NCBI GenBank assembly: GCA_016930915.1
Contig: JAFGFU010000001.1
Span: 62,001-126,000, forward strand
Direction: 5' to 3'
Source of the DNA: Campylobacterales bacterium
GTDB taxonomy: Bacteria; Campylobacterota; Campylobacteria; Campylobacterales; Sulfurospirillaceae
Length of the DNA stretch: 64,000 nt
The notes beneath the pieces were generated by a model that was given only the letters and a program-made list of their open reading frames with translations, had not been told where the DNA came from and made no database searches. The position numbers and the translations under genes are program-made. The number at the start of each line of letters is the position of its first letter. The stretch's first letter is position 1. Positions 1 to 8,958 of this stretch are shown piece after piece.

Positions 1-816
1 CTCACATTGGCTATTTTGATTTCTGCGTTTGGTGGAAAATACAAAGAGGCGATTTTACGTCCGCTTGAGCAAACACAAAACTTTTTCTTTAAAATTTTAA
101 CGATTTTAATGTGGTTAAGCCCCATTGCTAGCTTTAGTGCAATGGCATTTCTCATTGGTAAATTTGGTGTGGCTTCGCTAATTAACATGGCTAGTTTACT
201 GGGTGCTATGTTTGTCTCAGTTCTTGCTTTTATTTTTGGTGTTTTGGGCATCATTATGGCGATTTTTAAAATTAATATTTTTAAATTTATGCGTTTTATC
301 TCAAAAGAAGTTCTCATTGTTTTTGCAACCTCTTCAAGTGAGTCAGCACTCGCCCCTCTTATGCGACGTTTAGAAGCTGCAGGTGTGAGTCGTGGTACAA
401 CAGGACTGGTGATTCCAACAGGGTATTCGTTTAATCTGGATTGTACAAACATTTACCTCTCACTTTCGATTATTTTTATCTCGCAAGCGTTTAATATTCC
501 ACTCACCTTAGCAGAAGAGTTGAGCATTATTCTGATTCTTATGGTGACTTCAAAAGGTGCAGTTGGTGTGACAGGTTCAGGCTTTATTGTTCTAGCAGGT
601 ACCTTGTCGGCTATGGGTGGGTCCATTCCTGTGGCAACCGTTTCTGTGCTTTTAGGTGTGGATAAATTCATGAGTGAAATGCGTGCTGTGGGTAACTTGT
701 GCGGAAATGCGGTTGCGTGTGTGGTGGTTGCGGCATGGGATAAACAGATTGATATGAAAAAATTTAAACATGCCCTAAATTATCCAGAAAGCGTTGAGGA
801 TGGAATTCCTTCGTAA
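1..816 (+). CDS. Dicarboxylate:cation symporter, DctA/GltP family (5' end outside window)
   Basis: This is the C-terminal part of a secondary transporter of the DAACS family, an inner-membrane protein that co-transports C4-dicarboxylates or acidic amino acids with protons or Na+. The reading frame is open from base 1, so the gene starts outside the window and the track's TTG at 7 is not a real start. Visible motifs are the serine-rich re-entrant loop TSSSESALAPLM and the substrate motif PTGYSFNLD, which resembles DctA more than GltP. The family's usual NLDGT reads NLDCT here, so a Cys replaces Gly next to the binding site. A strong hairpin terminator follows. The family is certain; dicarboxylate over glutamate is an inference from the PTGYSFNLD version of the motif. 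Confidence 0.9.
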   Translation, partial: LTLAILISAFGGKYKEAILRPLEQTQNFFFKILTILMWLSPIASFSAMAFLIGKFGVASLINMASLLGAMFVSVLAFIFGVLGIIMAIFKINIFKFMRFISKEVLIVFATSSSESALAPLMRRLEAAGVSRGTTGLVIPTGYSFNLDCTNIYLSLSIIFISQAFNIPLTLAEELSIILILMVTSKGAVGVTGSGFIVLAGTLSAMGGSIPVATVSVLLGVDKFMSEMRAVGNLCGNAVACVVVAAWDKQIDMKKFKHALNYPESVEDGIPS

Positions 817-847
817 ATCATCTTTAGAGCTAATCCAATTTTTTATC

Positions 848-886
848 AGAGTTCTTGCAAAACGGCAAGAACTCTATTAGCTTTTT
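848..886 (+). terminator. Rho-independent terminator after the symporter
   Basis: A perfect 11-bp stem (AGAGTTCTTGC / GCAAGAACTCT) with a 6-base loop is followed by a short T-run (CTTTTT) eleven bases before the next promoter. It separates the symporter from the HDOD gene. Confidence 0.85.
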
Positions 887-899
887 AATAAAACCTCGT

Positions 900-905
900 T
901 ATAAT
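900..905 (+). promoter_or_regulatory. -10 element TATAAT for the HDOD gene
   Basis: A consensus TATAAT sits 29 bases before the ATG of the HDOD gene and just after the preceding terminator. No -35 is recognisable, as expected for Campylobacterota sigma-70 promoters. An AAGAGAG ribosome-binding stretch follows. Confidence 0.65.
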
Positions 906-933
906 CTCTTTAAATTAATAAAAGAGAGATTCT

Positions 934-1743
934 ATGATAGAAGCGATTGCTGAGCGTATTAAGGCTTTGCCCCCATTACCAAAAAGTTTTCATCAGATGA
1001 ATGAGATTTTTCATAATCCTGAAAGCAGTGTGGGTGATTTGGCCCGAGTCATTGAGCAAGATCCAATGCTTGTTGCTAATCTTTTAAAAGTTGCAAATTC
1101 TCCTTTGTATGGTTTTCGCAGAGAAATTAGAAATGTTGTTCAAGCCGTGAGTCTTTTTGGAATGTCAACGACGCGCTCTTTGGTGACGGATATGTCCATT
1201 AAAAAATTGTTGCAAGTCGATATGGCGCCTTATGGAATTAGCCCAGAAGAGTTTGCGCTTATCTCAGGGATGCAAAGTGCGTTGATGATGCGCTGGTACA
1301 CCAAAGTTGATCCTAAAAAACTTGATATGCTTTTTTTAGCTTCATTACTCCAAGAAACAGGCAAGATTTTAATCGCTGATGAGGTTGTGAAAAACGATGA
1401 GACGTATCAGTTTCGTTCAGAGATTGAAAATTGTATTAATGTTGCTGACGTTGAAAAAATGTTTGTGGGTATGAATAGCAGTGACGTTGCTGCGCTTATC
1501 TTTAAACATTGGAAGTTTGATGAACGTATGGTGGATGCTATTGCCCATTCTGAATCGTGGCATGATGCTTGCGATGAGATTCGCCCTTATGCAGTTGCCC
1601 TGAAAATTGTAAAAACGGCTCTTCCTATTAATGCACCACTTTCTGAACGTAGTTTAAATTTGGCTTTAGGTTTAATTGAAAAAGAGCAATTAGACACAGA
1701 CTCTTTTTTAGAGGCTGTCGCAAAGTTAAAAGAGTCTTATTAG
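934..1743 (+). CDS. HDOD domain signalling protein
   Basis: A 269-residue soluble protein consisting almost entirely of an HDOD domain, which resembles HD phosphohydrolases but usually lacks their metal-binding residues and acts in signalling or regulation. The N-terminal part (about 8-200) shows the family pattern LPPLP, then a Q-D-P turn followed by LLKVANSPLYGF, then VSLFGM. There is no receiver, GGDEF or EAL partner domain. The gene has its own promoter and stands as a single unit between a terminator and polA. Target and signal cannot be read from the sequence. Confidence 0.85.
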   Translation: MIEAIAERIKALPPLPKSFHQMNEIFHNPESSVGDLARVIEQDPMLVANLLKVANSPLYGFRREIRNVVQAVSLFGMSTTRSLVTDMSIKKLLQVDMAPYGISPEEFALISGMQSALMMRWYTKVDPKKLDMLFLASLLQETGKILIADEVVKNDETYQFRSEIENCINVADVEKMFVGMNSSDVAALIFKHWKFDERMVDAIAHSESWHDACDEIRPYAVALKIVKTALPINAPLSERSLNLALGLIEKEQLDTDSFLEAVAKLKESY

Positions 1744-1855
1744 TATTCTTGCAGGGTTTTTAAGAGATTTAACAACTGCGTATAAACGGCTACATTCACA
1801 CACCTTTGGTGCTTTCGTATCGTGCAAATAAGCTTTGTGTGCGATACTCAAATTC

Positions 1856-1867
1856 TTTACATGTAAA
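1856..1867. repeat. Palindrome TTTACATGTAAA (intergenic, before polA)
   Basis: An exact copy of the iterated palindrome ends ten bases before the polA GTG. Its AAA merges into the AAAAGG that serves as the polA ribosome-binding site. Confidence 0.95.
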
Positions 1868-1876
1868 AGGCATTTT

Positions 1877-4534
1877 GTGAAAACATTGACTATTATTGAT
1901 ACTTTCGGCTTCTTCTTTAGAAATTATTATGCACTTCCACAACTTCGAAATTCTGAGGGTTTTCCAACAGGGCTTTTAACAGGATTTGCTAATTTTGTCT
2001 ATGCGATTAAAAATGAGCATGATACAGATTATATACTGTTTGCGCTGGATAGCAAAGGCAAAAATTTTCGCCATGAGATTGATCCCACATACAAAGCAAA
2101 TCGCCCTGAAGCACCTGAAGATTTAAAAAAACAACTTCCTGTGGCAATTTCATGGATTGAAAAGATGGGATTTAAGTGTTACAAAGAAGAGGGCTATGAA
2201 GCGGACGATGTTATCGCCTCGGCAGTTAAGTTTGCCAAAAGTCACGATATTAAAGTACGTATTGTTACCCATGATAAAGATTTGTATCAGCTCATTGATG
2301 ATGGGCGTGTGGTCATTTATGACCCTATGAAAAAATTAGAGATTGACAGTGAAAAGTGCTTTGAGAAATTTGGTGTTTATCCCAATAAGATTAATGAATA
2401 CCTCTCTTTGGTTGGAGATACCGCCGATAATATTCCAGGTGTAAAAGGGATCGGTCCTAAAGGGGCAAAAAAGCTTTTAGATGATTTTGAAACTGTCGAA
2501 AATGTCTATGAAAATATTGAAAAAGTGGGCAATCCTCGTGTTAAAAGCATGTTGGAAGAGGGCAAGGAAAAAGCCTTTTTAAGTAAGAAATTAGTGCGTT
2601 TGGATGATTCGTTAAATATTGCTGATAAATTTGAATCGTTTTATTTTCCGTGCGACAATCCTTTGTCAAATATCGCCGATGAATTAGAAAAGTATGAACT
2701 ACGTCACATGCTTGCCCGTGTTAAGAATGGTGCTTTACATGTAAAGCCAAAAGAGGAAAATTCTACGCAGTTTAAAGCCATTTTATTGGATGATACACGG
2801 ATGTTGTTTCATGTCATTGAAGGATTAGAAAAGGGGAGTATTGTTGCGTTTGATACGGAAACAAATGCTTTAGATGCGTATCGTGCAAAAATAGTAGGTT
2901 TCTCTTTTGCCGTGAATGAGCATGAAGCGTATTATGTGCCAATAGGACACTCTTATTTGGGAGTAGGAGATCAAATTTGTTTAGCGGATGCTAAAAAAGC
3001 GCTTGAAATGCTTTTTGCTCATAAAATTGTTGGGCAAAATCTTAAGTTTGATTTAGCCGTTATTGAGCATAATTTTGGGATCAGTGATGTTGTGATTTAT
3101 GCCGATACTATGCTTCTAGCATGGCTATTAAACCCTGAGAGTAGTGTTGGGCTTGATACCCTTGCGCTTCGCTTTTTCAATCACTCTATGGTCAAGTTTA
3201 AAGAGGTGGTTGCCAAAGGGGAAAATTTTAGTAGCGTCTCTTTGGATAAAGCGTGTGAATACGCCAGCGAAGATGCGTGGATGACACTAAAGCTTTTTCA
3301 TAAATTGCATGAAATGTTAGAGCCTCATTTGTTGGAACTGGCAAAAGAGGTAGAATTTCCTTTTATTAAAACCTTAATGAAAATGGAAAAAGAGGGTATT
3401 CAAGTGGATGGTGCATATTTTGATGCACTTTTAAAACGTACTGATGGCGCTATCGAAACGTTAAAAACAGAAATTTTCGCTTTATGCCATGCGACATTTA
3501 ATCTTAATTCCACCCAACAATTGGGTGCTGTTTTATTTGAACAATTAGGCTTACCTCCTGTTAAGAAGACAAAAACAGGATACAGTACCGATGAAAATGT
3601 CTTGAATGAACTTTTAGACAAACATCCTTCTATCACAAAGATTTTGGAGTATCGAGAGCTTTATAAATTGCGTTCAACCTACATCGAACCACTTTTAAAA
3701 CTCTCTAAAGAATCACCAAAAAGTCGTGTGCATACCTCGTTTATGCAAACAGGAACTGCCACAGGAAGACTCTCTTCTAAAGATCCAAATTTGCAAAATA
3801 TTCCTGTAAAAACCGCTTTAGGACGAGAGGTCAGAGGTGGTTTTGTCGCTAAAGAGGGGTACCAACTCATTGGGATTGATTACTCACAAATTGAGTTACG
3901 TTTGTTGGCGCATTTTAGTGGGGATGAAGCCATGGTGGAAGCTTTTAATTTGGGCAAAGATATCCATCAAGAAACAGCGATGAAGCTTTTTGGTGAAGCA
4001 GAGGCTGCTGCAAAACGAAGTGTTGCTAAGAGCATTAACTTTGGACTTTTGTATGGCATGGGACCTAAGCGTTTATCGGAGACTTTAGGTATTTCTACCA
4101 AAGAAGCAAAAAGTTATATTGAAGGTTATTTTGCTACGTTTCCTACGATTAAAGAGTATTTAGGACGTATTGCACAGAGTGCAAAAGAAGAGGGATTTGT
4201 TCAGACATTATTAGGGCGTAAGCGCTTTTTTGATTTTGAACATGCCAATGCGATGCAGTATGCTGGGTATCTTCGTGAAGCGGTAAATACTGTCTTTCAG
4301 GGTAGTGCGGCGGATTTGATTAAACTTGCAATGAATCAAATTATGGCGACATTGGTGAATGATGAGGCAAAGTTGTTACTTCAAATTCACGATGAGTTGA
4401 TTTTTGAAGTAAAAAAAGAACGTGTTCAAGCATTTGCGCTTGAGGCTAAAAAAATCATGGAAGGCATTTATGTGCTTAAGGTTCCACTAAATGTTTCCAT
4501 TGCAATAGGTGAAAATTGGGGAGAATTGAAGTGA
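1877..4534 (+). CDS. polA: DNA polymerase I
   Basis: DNA polymerase I fills gaps during Okazaki-fragment processing and excision repair. I place the start at GTG 1877 ([11 protein letters not shown]), with AAAAGG six bases upstream. The longer track start would translate through the upstream palindrome and adds 14 residues unlike the family. With this start the protein has 885 residues. Order: 5'-3' exonuclease (about 1-285), 3'-5' exonuclease with an intact DTET (D326), then the polymerase with motif A DYSQIELR (D668) and motif C QIHDEL (D839). Proofreading therefore looks functional. A copy of the palindrome encodes LHVK in the linker between the two exonuclease domains. It overlaps mntP by four bases, so the two genes are probably translationally coupled. 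Confidence 0.97.
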   Translation: MKTLTIIDTFGFFFRNYYALPQLRNSEGFPTGLLTGFANFVYAIKNEHDTDYILFALDSKGKNFRHEIDPTYKANRPEAPEDLKKQLPVAISWIEKMGFKCYKEEGYEADDVIASAVKFAKSHDIKVRIVTHDKDLYQLIDDGRVVIYDPMKKLEIDSEKCFEKFGVYPNKINEYLSLVGDTADNIPGVKGIGPKGAKKLLDDFETVENVYENIEKVGNPRVKSMLEEGKEKAFLSKKLVRLDDSLNIADKFESFYFPCDNPLSNIADELEKYELRHMLARVKNGALHVKPKEENSTQFKAILLDDTRMLFHVIEGLEKGSIVAFDTETNALDAYRAKIVGFSFAVNEHEAYYVPIGHSYLGVGDQICLADAKKALEMLFAHKIVGQNLKFDLAVIEHNFGISDVVIYADTMLLAWLLNPESSVGLDTLALRFFNHSMVKFKEVVAKGENFSSVSLDKACEYASEDAWMTLKLFHKLHEMLEPHLLELAKEVEFPFIKTLMKMEKEGIQVDGAYFDALLKRTDGAIETLKTEIFALCHATFNLNSTQQLGAVLFEQLGLPPVKKTKTGYSTDENVLNELLDKHPSITKILEYRELYKLRSTYIEPLLKLSKESPKSRVHTSFMQTGTATGRLSSKDPNLQNIPVKTALGREVRGGFVAKEGYQLIGIDYSQIELRLLAHFSGDEAMVEAFNLGKDIHQETAMKLFGEAEAAAKRSVAKSINFGLLYGMGPKRLSETLGISTKEAKSYIEGYFATFPTIKEYLGRIAQSAKEEGFVQTLLGRKRFFDFEHANAMQYAGYLREAVNTVFQGSAADLIKLAMNQIMATLVNDEAKLLLQIHDELIFEVKKERVQAFALEAKKIMEGIYVLKVPLNVSIAIGENWGELK
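2734..2745. repeat. Palindrome TTTACATGTAAA inside polA
   Basis: An exact copy, read in frame as LHVK in the inter-domain linker of DNA polymerase I. It is extended by GC on both sides (GC...GC), giving a 16-bp palindrome. Confidence 0.95.
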
Positions 4535-5070
4535 TCGAAGTTGTGCTGTTGGCATTTGCATTAAGTATGGATGCCTTTGCCGTTTCCATAGGATTAGGTT
4601 CAAAACAGCAAGAAACATACCTCTTCCTTGCGTTGAAAGCAGGGTTTTTCTTTGGTGTTTTTCAAGCTATTATGCCTTTAGTTGGTTATTTAGGTGGGCA
4701 TGGATTGCTTAGCTTTGTAAGTGTGTATGCACCTTATATTGCGTTTGGCTTGTTATTACTTATTGGGGCTAAAATGATTTTTGATGGGGTTAATGAGAGT
4801 ATTGAAGAGGAAATTTCAAAAATTACCAATAAACTCATGCTAACCCTTGCCATAGCAACCAGCATTGATGCGATGGCAGCAGGTTTTAGTTTGACTCTTT
4901 TAGATGTTAATCCCTTTATCGCATGTGTTATCATTGGCGCAATGACAGGTGTGATTAGTATGGTGGGTGTGTATGTGGGAAAATTTACAGGAACATGGTT
5001 TGAGGGTAAAGCTGAAGTGTTTGGTGGATTTGTTTTAGTTGCTATTGGTTTTAGAATTTTATTTTTTTAG
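4531..5070 (+). CDS. mntP: Manganese efflux pump MntP
   Basis: A small inner-membrane exporter of Mn2+. GTG 4531 is preferred as start because GGGGAG lies about seven bases upstream and it overlaps the polA stop (GTGA). The track start at 4516 uses a TTG inside that ribosome-binding site. The product is then 179 residues with six predicted helices and the duplicated family motif: an acidic [12 protein letters not shown] near residue 12 and a second [15 protein letters not shown] past the middle. Both copies keep the Asp proposed to contact Mn2+. Co-transcription with polA is inferred from the overlap. No Mn riboswitch is visible because the upstream sequence is polA coding sequence. Confidence 0.93.
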   Translation: MIEVVLLAFALSMDAFAVSIGLGSKQQETYLFLALKAGFFFGVFQAIMPLVGYLGGHGLLSFVSVYAPYIAFGLLLLIGAKMIFDGVNESIEEEISKITNKLMLTLAIATSIDAMAAGFSLTLLDVNPFIACVIIGAMTGVISMVGVYVGKFTGTWFEGKAEVFGGFVLVAIGFRILFF

Positions 5071-5075
5071 ATTCA

Positions 5076-5112
5076 ATTAGGATTGTCTGTCATTTTGAAC
5101 GACAATCCTAAT
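5076..5112. terminator. Hairpin between convergent mntP and the outer-membrane protein gene
   Basis: A perfect 12-bp stem (ATTAGGATTGTC / GACAATCCTAAT) encloses a 13-base loop between two convergent genes. Neither side has a strong T-run, so termination is likely but not certain. Confidence 0.6.
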
Positions 5113-5119
5113 GATAGCT

Positions 5120-5707
5120 TTAGAATTTATAGTTCGCACCAAAATAGTATTGTAAGGTTTGTTTCCCCTCAAATTTACCATGTGCGGCACCCTCTTTTCT
5201 CGAATCATCTACATTACTACTGTCCATATAGCGGGTTCCAATTTCAAGATCAATATTGGTGCTTACTGCATAAATTAAACCAGCTTCTACACCATAACTA
5301 AATCCTTTTGGATTGTCTATATCATATCTCTTTGCAAAATTAGTTTCGTCTTTTCCCTTGGTATAAAGCCCATTAATACCAATGAATGGTGTGACTGAAG
5401 TACTATTTCTAAAAAGGTAATCATAACCTAGACCTGCACTCCATGAGGAAAAGTCATCTTTTTTATTTTGACGTACAATAGAGCTGTATACTCTTCCATA
5501 TTCAAAATACTTACCAACTTTGAGAGATTCGTATGTTGCATTGATTGTATCACTTAAATTTAATGTATCAACACCATCGGTTCCTTCAAATTTGTATTTC
5601 ATATTCATACCACCAAATTCGCCGCCCACAAACCATGAATTACTATCTGCAAAACTAGCAGATACACTAAGCATCAAAAACGATGCAACCACTAAACTTC
5701 TCTTCAT
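5120..5707 (-). CDS. Outer-membrane beta-barrel protein
   Basis: A 195-residue exported protein. It begins with a clear signal peptide (MKRSLVVASFLMLSVSASFA), cleaved before DSNSW. The rest alternates hydrophobic and polar residues with many aromatics, as in small eight-stranded barrels, and ends ...QYYFGANYKF with the C-terminal Phe recognised by the BAM machinery. Its glycine-rich opening (WFVGGEFGGMN) resembles OmpA-like/OmpW-sized barrels seen in Campylobacterota. GAGGGGG lies just ahead of the ATG. It is a single-gene unit facing the convergent mntP. No specific function or ligand can be assigned. Confidence 0.8.
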   Translation of the reverse strand: MKRSLVVASFLMLSVSASFADSNSWFVGGEFGGMNMKYKFEGTDGVDTLNLSDTINATYESLKVGKYFEYGRVYSSIVRQNKKDDFSSWSAGLGYDYLFRNSTSVTPFIGINGLYTKGKDETNFAKRYDIDNPKGFSYGVEAGLIYAVSTNIDLEIGTRYMDSSNVDDSRKEGAAHGKFEGKQTLQYYFGANYKF

Positions 5708-5810
5708 AGAACCCCCTCATTGAATAAAATCTATTAAATAAAACGGAGTATATTACCCAATAAAAATAAATGATATTATTAAATTATAAAAAAGTTTCTA
5801 TTTTGTTATT

Positions 5811-6425
5811 TTAAGAGAGTGAGGGTGAGTAATTTTTAAGGATTTTTTCACAGCGTTTATATTCAGGCATAAATTCACTCACGCAATTCCAAAAGCTTTT
5901 TTGGTGGTGTTTGTGTGTGATGTGGGAGAGTTCATGAATAACAATGTAGCTGATGCACTCAAGAGGAAGTTGTGCAAGGCTTAAGTTGAAGCTTAGCTCA
6001 TTCATATGGCTGCAACTTCCCCATCGCTTCTTTGCTTTTCGAAACCCAATTTTTGTGGGTTTGACACCCATAATAAAACTCCACTCCTCCACCAATCGTA
6101 TTACTAAGGGGATAGTCTTTTCTTTGTAAAAAGCCTCAGGTGTTTGGTTTACATGTAAAAAAATACGCTCTCCCAAATAGAGTATTTTCCCCTCTTCTTC
6201 AAAAAGTTTTGGTAATGTGATGCGCTCTTGTGTTGCTTTGATTTTGGTAAAAATCCATGCAGCTTTTTGGCTAACAATATGATGCACATGTTCATAAGAG
6301 TTGTAAGGGGTTTTAACAATAACCCCTTTTTGGGGATCAATTTGGATATAAAGATGTTTGAGGCGTTTGTTGGTAATGATAGAGTATGAGAGTGTCTCGC
6401 CCTCATACTCAAGAAATTTAGTCAA
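5811..6425 (-). CDS. YgjP/SprT-like zinc metallopeptidase (DUF45)
   Basis: A cytoplasmic metal-dependent hydrolase of the DUF45/YgjP family. The zinc motif appears as [13 protein letters not shown] near the C-terminus with the downstream region [13 protein letters not shown], and the N-terminal half has the family's small beta domain ([16 protein letters not shown]). The start is uncertain. The track's TTG at 6491 lies 74 bases inside dnaJ; an ATG at 6458 and a TTG at 6425 that overlaps the dnaJ stop are alternatives. I chose 6425 because it matches the usual family N-terminus and suggests coupling to dnaJ. The physiological substrate of this family is not established. Confidence 0.8.
   Translation of the reverse strand: MTKFLEYEGETLSYSIITNKRLKHLYIQIDPQKGVIVKTPYNSYEHVHHIVSQKAAWIFTKIKATQERITLPKLFEEEGKILYLGERIFLHVNQTPEAFYKEKTIPLVIRLVEEWSFIMGVKPTKIGFRKAKKRWGSCSHMNELSFNLSLAQLPLECISYIVIHELSHITHKHHQKSFWNCVSEFMPEYKRCEKILKNYSPSLS
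6148..6159. repeat. Palindrome TTTACATGTAAA inside the metallopeptidase gene
   Basis: An exact copy, read on the minus strand as LHVN in the metallopeptidase. Confidence 0.95.
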
Positions 6426-7551
6426 ACCAGCTTTTGATTTTATCAAAGACACTCTCATATTTTTCATCTTTATGTTTGTTTTCAATACCAAACTCTTCTT
6501 GCAGTTTTCCTAGTAACTCTCTTTGCTCTTTCGTAATTTTTTTAGGATAACGAATTGAAATTTGCGCAATCATACTTCCGAGTTGATGCGTATGGACATT
6601 TTTAACGCCCTCTTTTTTGAAGATAAACTGTTGTTTATCTTTGGCTCCCAAAGGAATTTCAAGTTCCGCTTCCCCCCGAATGGTTGGAATTTTTATGGTT
6701 TCACCAAGGGCAACTTGTGTAAAGAAAACAGGTACTTCGATATAGATGTCATCGTTATGGCGTACAAAATGTTCATCCTCTTGTACGTGCACTAAAATGT
6801 ACAAATCTCCTCGTACACCTCGCTCATCTATATTGCCTTTGCCAGCAACTCGAATGCGGTTGTTATTGTCAATGCCCTCAGGAATATCAATCGTGACCTT
6901 ATCCTCCACCATGCTAAAGCCTTTGCCTTTACAATCAGAACATGGATTGGTAATGACGCTTCCTTTGCCATTACACGCAGGGCAGGTTTGTGAAAAAGTC
7001 ATAAACCCTTGTCGGTAAAAGACTTGACCTTTTCCATTACACTCTTTACATACCCCTTTTGATTTGTCCTTACTTCCTGTACCATCGCAGGTGTCGCAGG
7101 GTTTTTTGTACGAAAAGCTGACCTCTTTTTTGCACCCAAAAATCGCTTCATTAAAGGCAAGGGTGACTTCGGCTTCAAGATCAAGGTTATATTTTCGGTT
7201 CTGTTTTGAACTTCCAGCTCCAAAACCAGCACCGCTAAAACCACCGCCAAAGACAGACTCAAAAATAGACCCTAAATCACCCATAATGTCTTCATAGCGC
7301 ATATCAGAGAAGTGGCTAAATCCTTGAGAATCTAGTCCTGATTTTCCGTATCTATCGTAGGTGGAACGCTTTTGCTCATCACTTAAGACTTGATACGCTT
7401 CATTAATCGCCTTAAATTTTTCCTCTGCCTCTTTGTCCCCTTGATTACGATCAGGGTGATATTGCAGTGCCAATCTTCGGTATGCTTTTTTTATCTCAGC
7501 AGCGTCGGCGGATCTGCTGATTTCTAAGACTTCATAATATTCTAAATCCAC
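6418..7551 (-). CDS. dnaJ: Chaperone DnaJ
   Basis: DnaJ is the Hsp40 co-chaperone that delivers unfolded clients to DnaK and stimulates its ATPase. At 377 residues it has the full class A layout: J domain at 1-70 with the HPD loop (YHPDRNQGD), a Gly/Phe-rich linker (about 80-125), four CxxCxGxG zinc repeats ([32 protein letters not shown]) and the C-terminal substrate-binding domains. dnaK and grpE are not adjacent. The metallopeptidase gene begins at its stop codon. A near-copy of the genome palindrome sits ten bases upstream of the start. Confidence 0.97.
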   Translation of the reverse strand: MDLEYYEVLEISRSADAAEIKKAYRRLALQYHPDRNQGDKEAEEKFKAINEAYQVLSDEQKRSTYDRYGKSGLDSQGFSHFSDMRYEDIMGDLGSIFESVFGGGFSGAGFGAGSSKQNRKYNLDLEAEVTLAFNEAIFGCKKEVSFSYKKPCDTCDGTGSKDKSKGVCKECNGKGQVFYRQGFMTFSQTCPACNGKGSVITNPCSDCKGKGFSMVEDKVTIDIPEGIDNNNRIRVAGKGNIDERGVRGDLYILVHVQEDEHFVRHNDDIYIEVPVFFTQVALGETIKIPTIRGEAELEIPLGAKDKQQFIFKKEGVKNVHTHQLGSMIAQISIRYPKKITKEQRELLGKLQEEFGIENKHKDEKYESVFDKIKSWFD

Positions 7552-7629
7552 AATTATCTCTTTACATGTAAGTTTTTTGAAGAGGTGTATTTTAGCAAAA
7601 AGTAGATTAAATTTTATCTATTAAGGTTG

Positions 7630-7657
7630 GTTAACACTCCGTTAAAAGCTCGTTAAC
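7630..7657. promoter_or_regulatory. Three GTTAA direct repeats at 11-bp spacing, likely response-regulator site
   Basis: GTTAAC, GTTAAA and GTTAAC begin at 7630, 7641 and 7652, exactly one helical turn apart. They lie just upstream of a TACTAT that could be the -10 of the Spy-like gene, so they would cover its -35 region. Tandem half-sites at 10-11 bp spacing are typical of OmpR-family regulators, and such a regulator is encoded 600 bases downstream. Confidence 0.5.
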
Positions 7658-7701
7658 AGCCCTCGTGTACTATTTCATTATCAACTTTTAAGGAGTCAAA
7701 A

Positions 7702-8190
7702 ATGAAAAAGTCAATTTTAACACTTGCAACCCTTGTTGCATTAGGAACAACAAGCGCATTTGCGTTTGGTGGTGGAGGATGCCAACCGATGCAAGGCAAT
7801 GGTATGAATTATGATAGAGGTATGATGCATGGTGGCAAAGGTGATGGTATGATGGGTATGCCTATGCTCATGTTAGACCAACTGAACCTTAGTGATGACC
7901 AGCGTCATAAATTGGCAATCTTAAGAAGTGAAATGAAGCTTGAAATGACAAAACTTCGTGATCCAAAAATGAGAACAAAAATGCAAGATTTAATGAGTGC
8001 TGAGAGTTTTGATAAAAAAGCGTTTATAAAAATGCACAATGAAATGCATGAGAAGATGCTTGCACTTCAAGCCGATCATATGGAAAAAGTTTTCAATGTT
8101 TTAAGCAAAGAGCAACGCTTAGAGCTTAAAAAAGTGATGAGTGAACGCCCTGTAAGAGCTATGCAAAGAATGGCTCCTCCAGCAAAATAA
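7702..8190 (+). CDS. Spy/CpxP-like periplasmic stress protein, Met-rich
   Basis: A 162-residue periplasmic protein with a signal peptide ending ...SAFA. The mature part starts with a Gly/Met/His-rich stretch (GMMHGGKGDGMMGMPM) that could bind metal. An all-helical domain of Spy/CpxP type follows: LNLSDDQRHKLAIL and FNVLSKEQRLELKKVM are degenerate LTxxQ motifs. Family members act as ATP-independent chaperones or as accessory sensors that damp a two-component system. A response regulator and kinase follow immediately, as with CpxP/CpxRA. AAGGAG precedes the ATG. A UUCG-capped terminator separates it from the regulator gene, so expression of the two can differ. Confidence 0.85.
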   Translation: MKKSILTLATLVALGTTSAFAFGGGGCQPMQGNGMNYDRGMMHGGKGDGMMGMPMLMLDQLNLSDDQRHKLAILRSEMKLEMTKLRDPKMRTKMQDLMSAESFDKKAFIKMHNEMHEKMLALQADHMEKVFNVLSKEQRLELKKVMSERPVRAMQRMAPPAK

Positions 8191-8206
8191 CCTCTCAACC
8201 CTTCTT

Positions 8207-8233
8207 AAGACCTCTTCGGAGGTCTTCTTCTTT
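8207..8233 (+). terminator. Rho-independent terminator with UUCG tetraloop
   Basis: The stem AAGACCTC / GAGGTCTT is closed by the very stable TTCG loop and followed by CTTCTTT, directly after the Spy-like gene. Confidence 0.9.
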
Positions 8234-8252
8234 AAAAATAATGCAAATTCAG

Positions 8253-8258
8253 TATAAT
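8253..8258 (+). promoter_or_regulatory. -10 element TATAAT for the two-component operon
   Basis: A consensus TATAAT lies 29 bases before the response-regulator ATG and downstream of the terminator, giving the regulator-kinase-recR unit its own promoter. Confidence 0.6.
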
Positions 8259-8286
8259 TATAAAAAACCTTAGTAAGGCATATCTG

Positions 8287-8958
8287 ATGATTAATGTTTT
8301 AATGATTGAAGATGATGAAGAGTTTGCTGAAATTTTGAGCGAGTATCTTGAAAAATACAATATAAAGATTACTAACTATGCCGATCCTTATTTGGGACTG
8401 AGTGCGGGGATTAAAAAGTATGATTTGCTGATTTTAGATTTAACGCTTCCTGGCATGGATGGACTTGAAGTGTGTAAGGAAGTGGTTGCAAAGTACGATA
8501 TCCCTATTATTATCTCCTCTGCACGCAGTGATATTAGCGATAAAGTCATTGGGCTTCAAATGGGTGCGGATGATTATTTACCCAAACCGTATGATCCAAA
8601 AGAGATGTATGCTCGGATTCAAAGCTTGATCCGTCGCTATAAAAAAAGCTCTACGATAGAAGAAGGGCAAGGAGCGAGTGCCTTTGTTGTTGATGAAAAA
8701 CGGCACGAAATTTCTTTTAAAGGCGAAGTTTTAAACCTTACGCCTGCAGAGTACGAAATCCTCTCTTATATGATTCGTCAAAATGGCTTTTCTATTTCAA
8801 GAGAGCAGTTGGTGTATAACTGTAAATCGCTTAAAGATAAAGGCTCAAAAAGCTTAGATGTCATTATTGGTCGTTTACGCTCAAAAATAGGGGATGATTC
8901 AAAAAATCCAGAGCATATTCACTCGGTTCGGGGCATTGGGTATAAACTTGTCGGATGA
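8287..8958 (+). CDS. OmpR-family response regulator
   Basis: A 223-residue DNA-binding response regulator. The receiver domain (1-115) has the acidic pair D9/D10, phosphoacceptor D51 in LILDLTLPGMDG and the conserved Lys in YLPKPYDP. The C-terminal winged helix (about 130-223) ends in the family motif VRGIGYKLVG. It overlaps the kinase gene by four bases (ATGA), so the pair is co-translated. The Met-rich Spy-like protein upstream and the triple 11-bp repeat in that gene's promoter suggest it senses an envelope or metal stress, in the manner of CpxR. The specific inducer is not visible. Confidence 0.92.
   Translation: MINVLMIEDDEEFAEILSEYLEKYNIKITNYADPYLGLSAGIKKYDLLILDLTLPGMDGLEVCKEVVAKYDIPIIISSARSDISDKVIGLQMGADDYLPKPYDPKEMYARIQSLIRRYKKSSTIEEGQGASAFVVDEKRHEISFKGEVLNLTPAEYEILSYMIRQNGFSISREQLVYNCKSLKDKGSKSLDVIIGRLRSKIGDDSKNPEHIHSVRGIGYKLVG

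Noticed and set aside
1817-1847. Imperfect inverted repeat GTATCG...CGATAC upstream of polA as a terminator
   Set aside because: The stem is only six bases before a large internal loop and no T-run follows; it may be chance.
5083-5301. 72-residue plus-strand ORF opposite the outer-membrane protein gene
   Set aside because: It is antisense to a gene with a signal peptide and barrel C-terminus, has no ribosome-binding site and starts inside the intergenic hairpin; it is a shadow.
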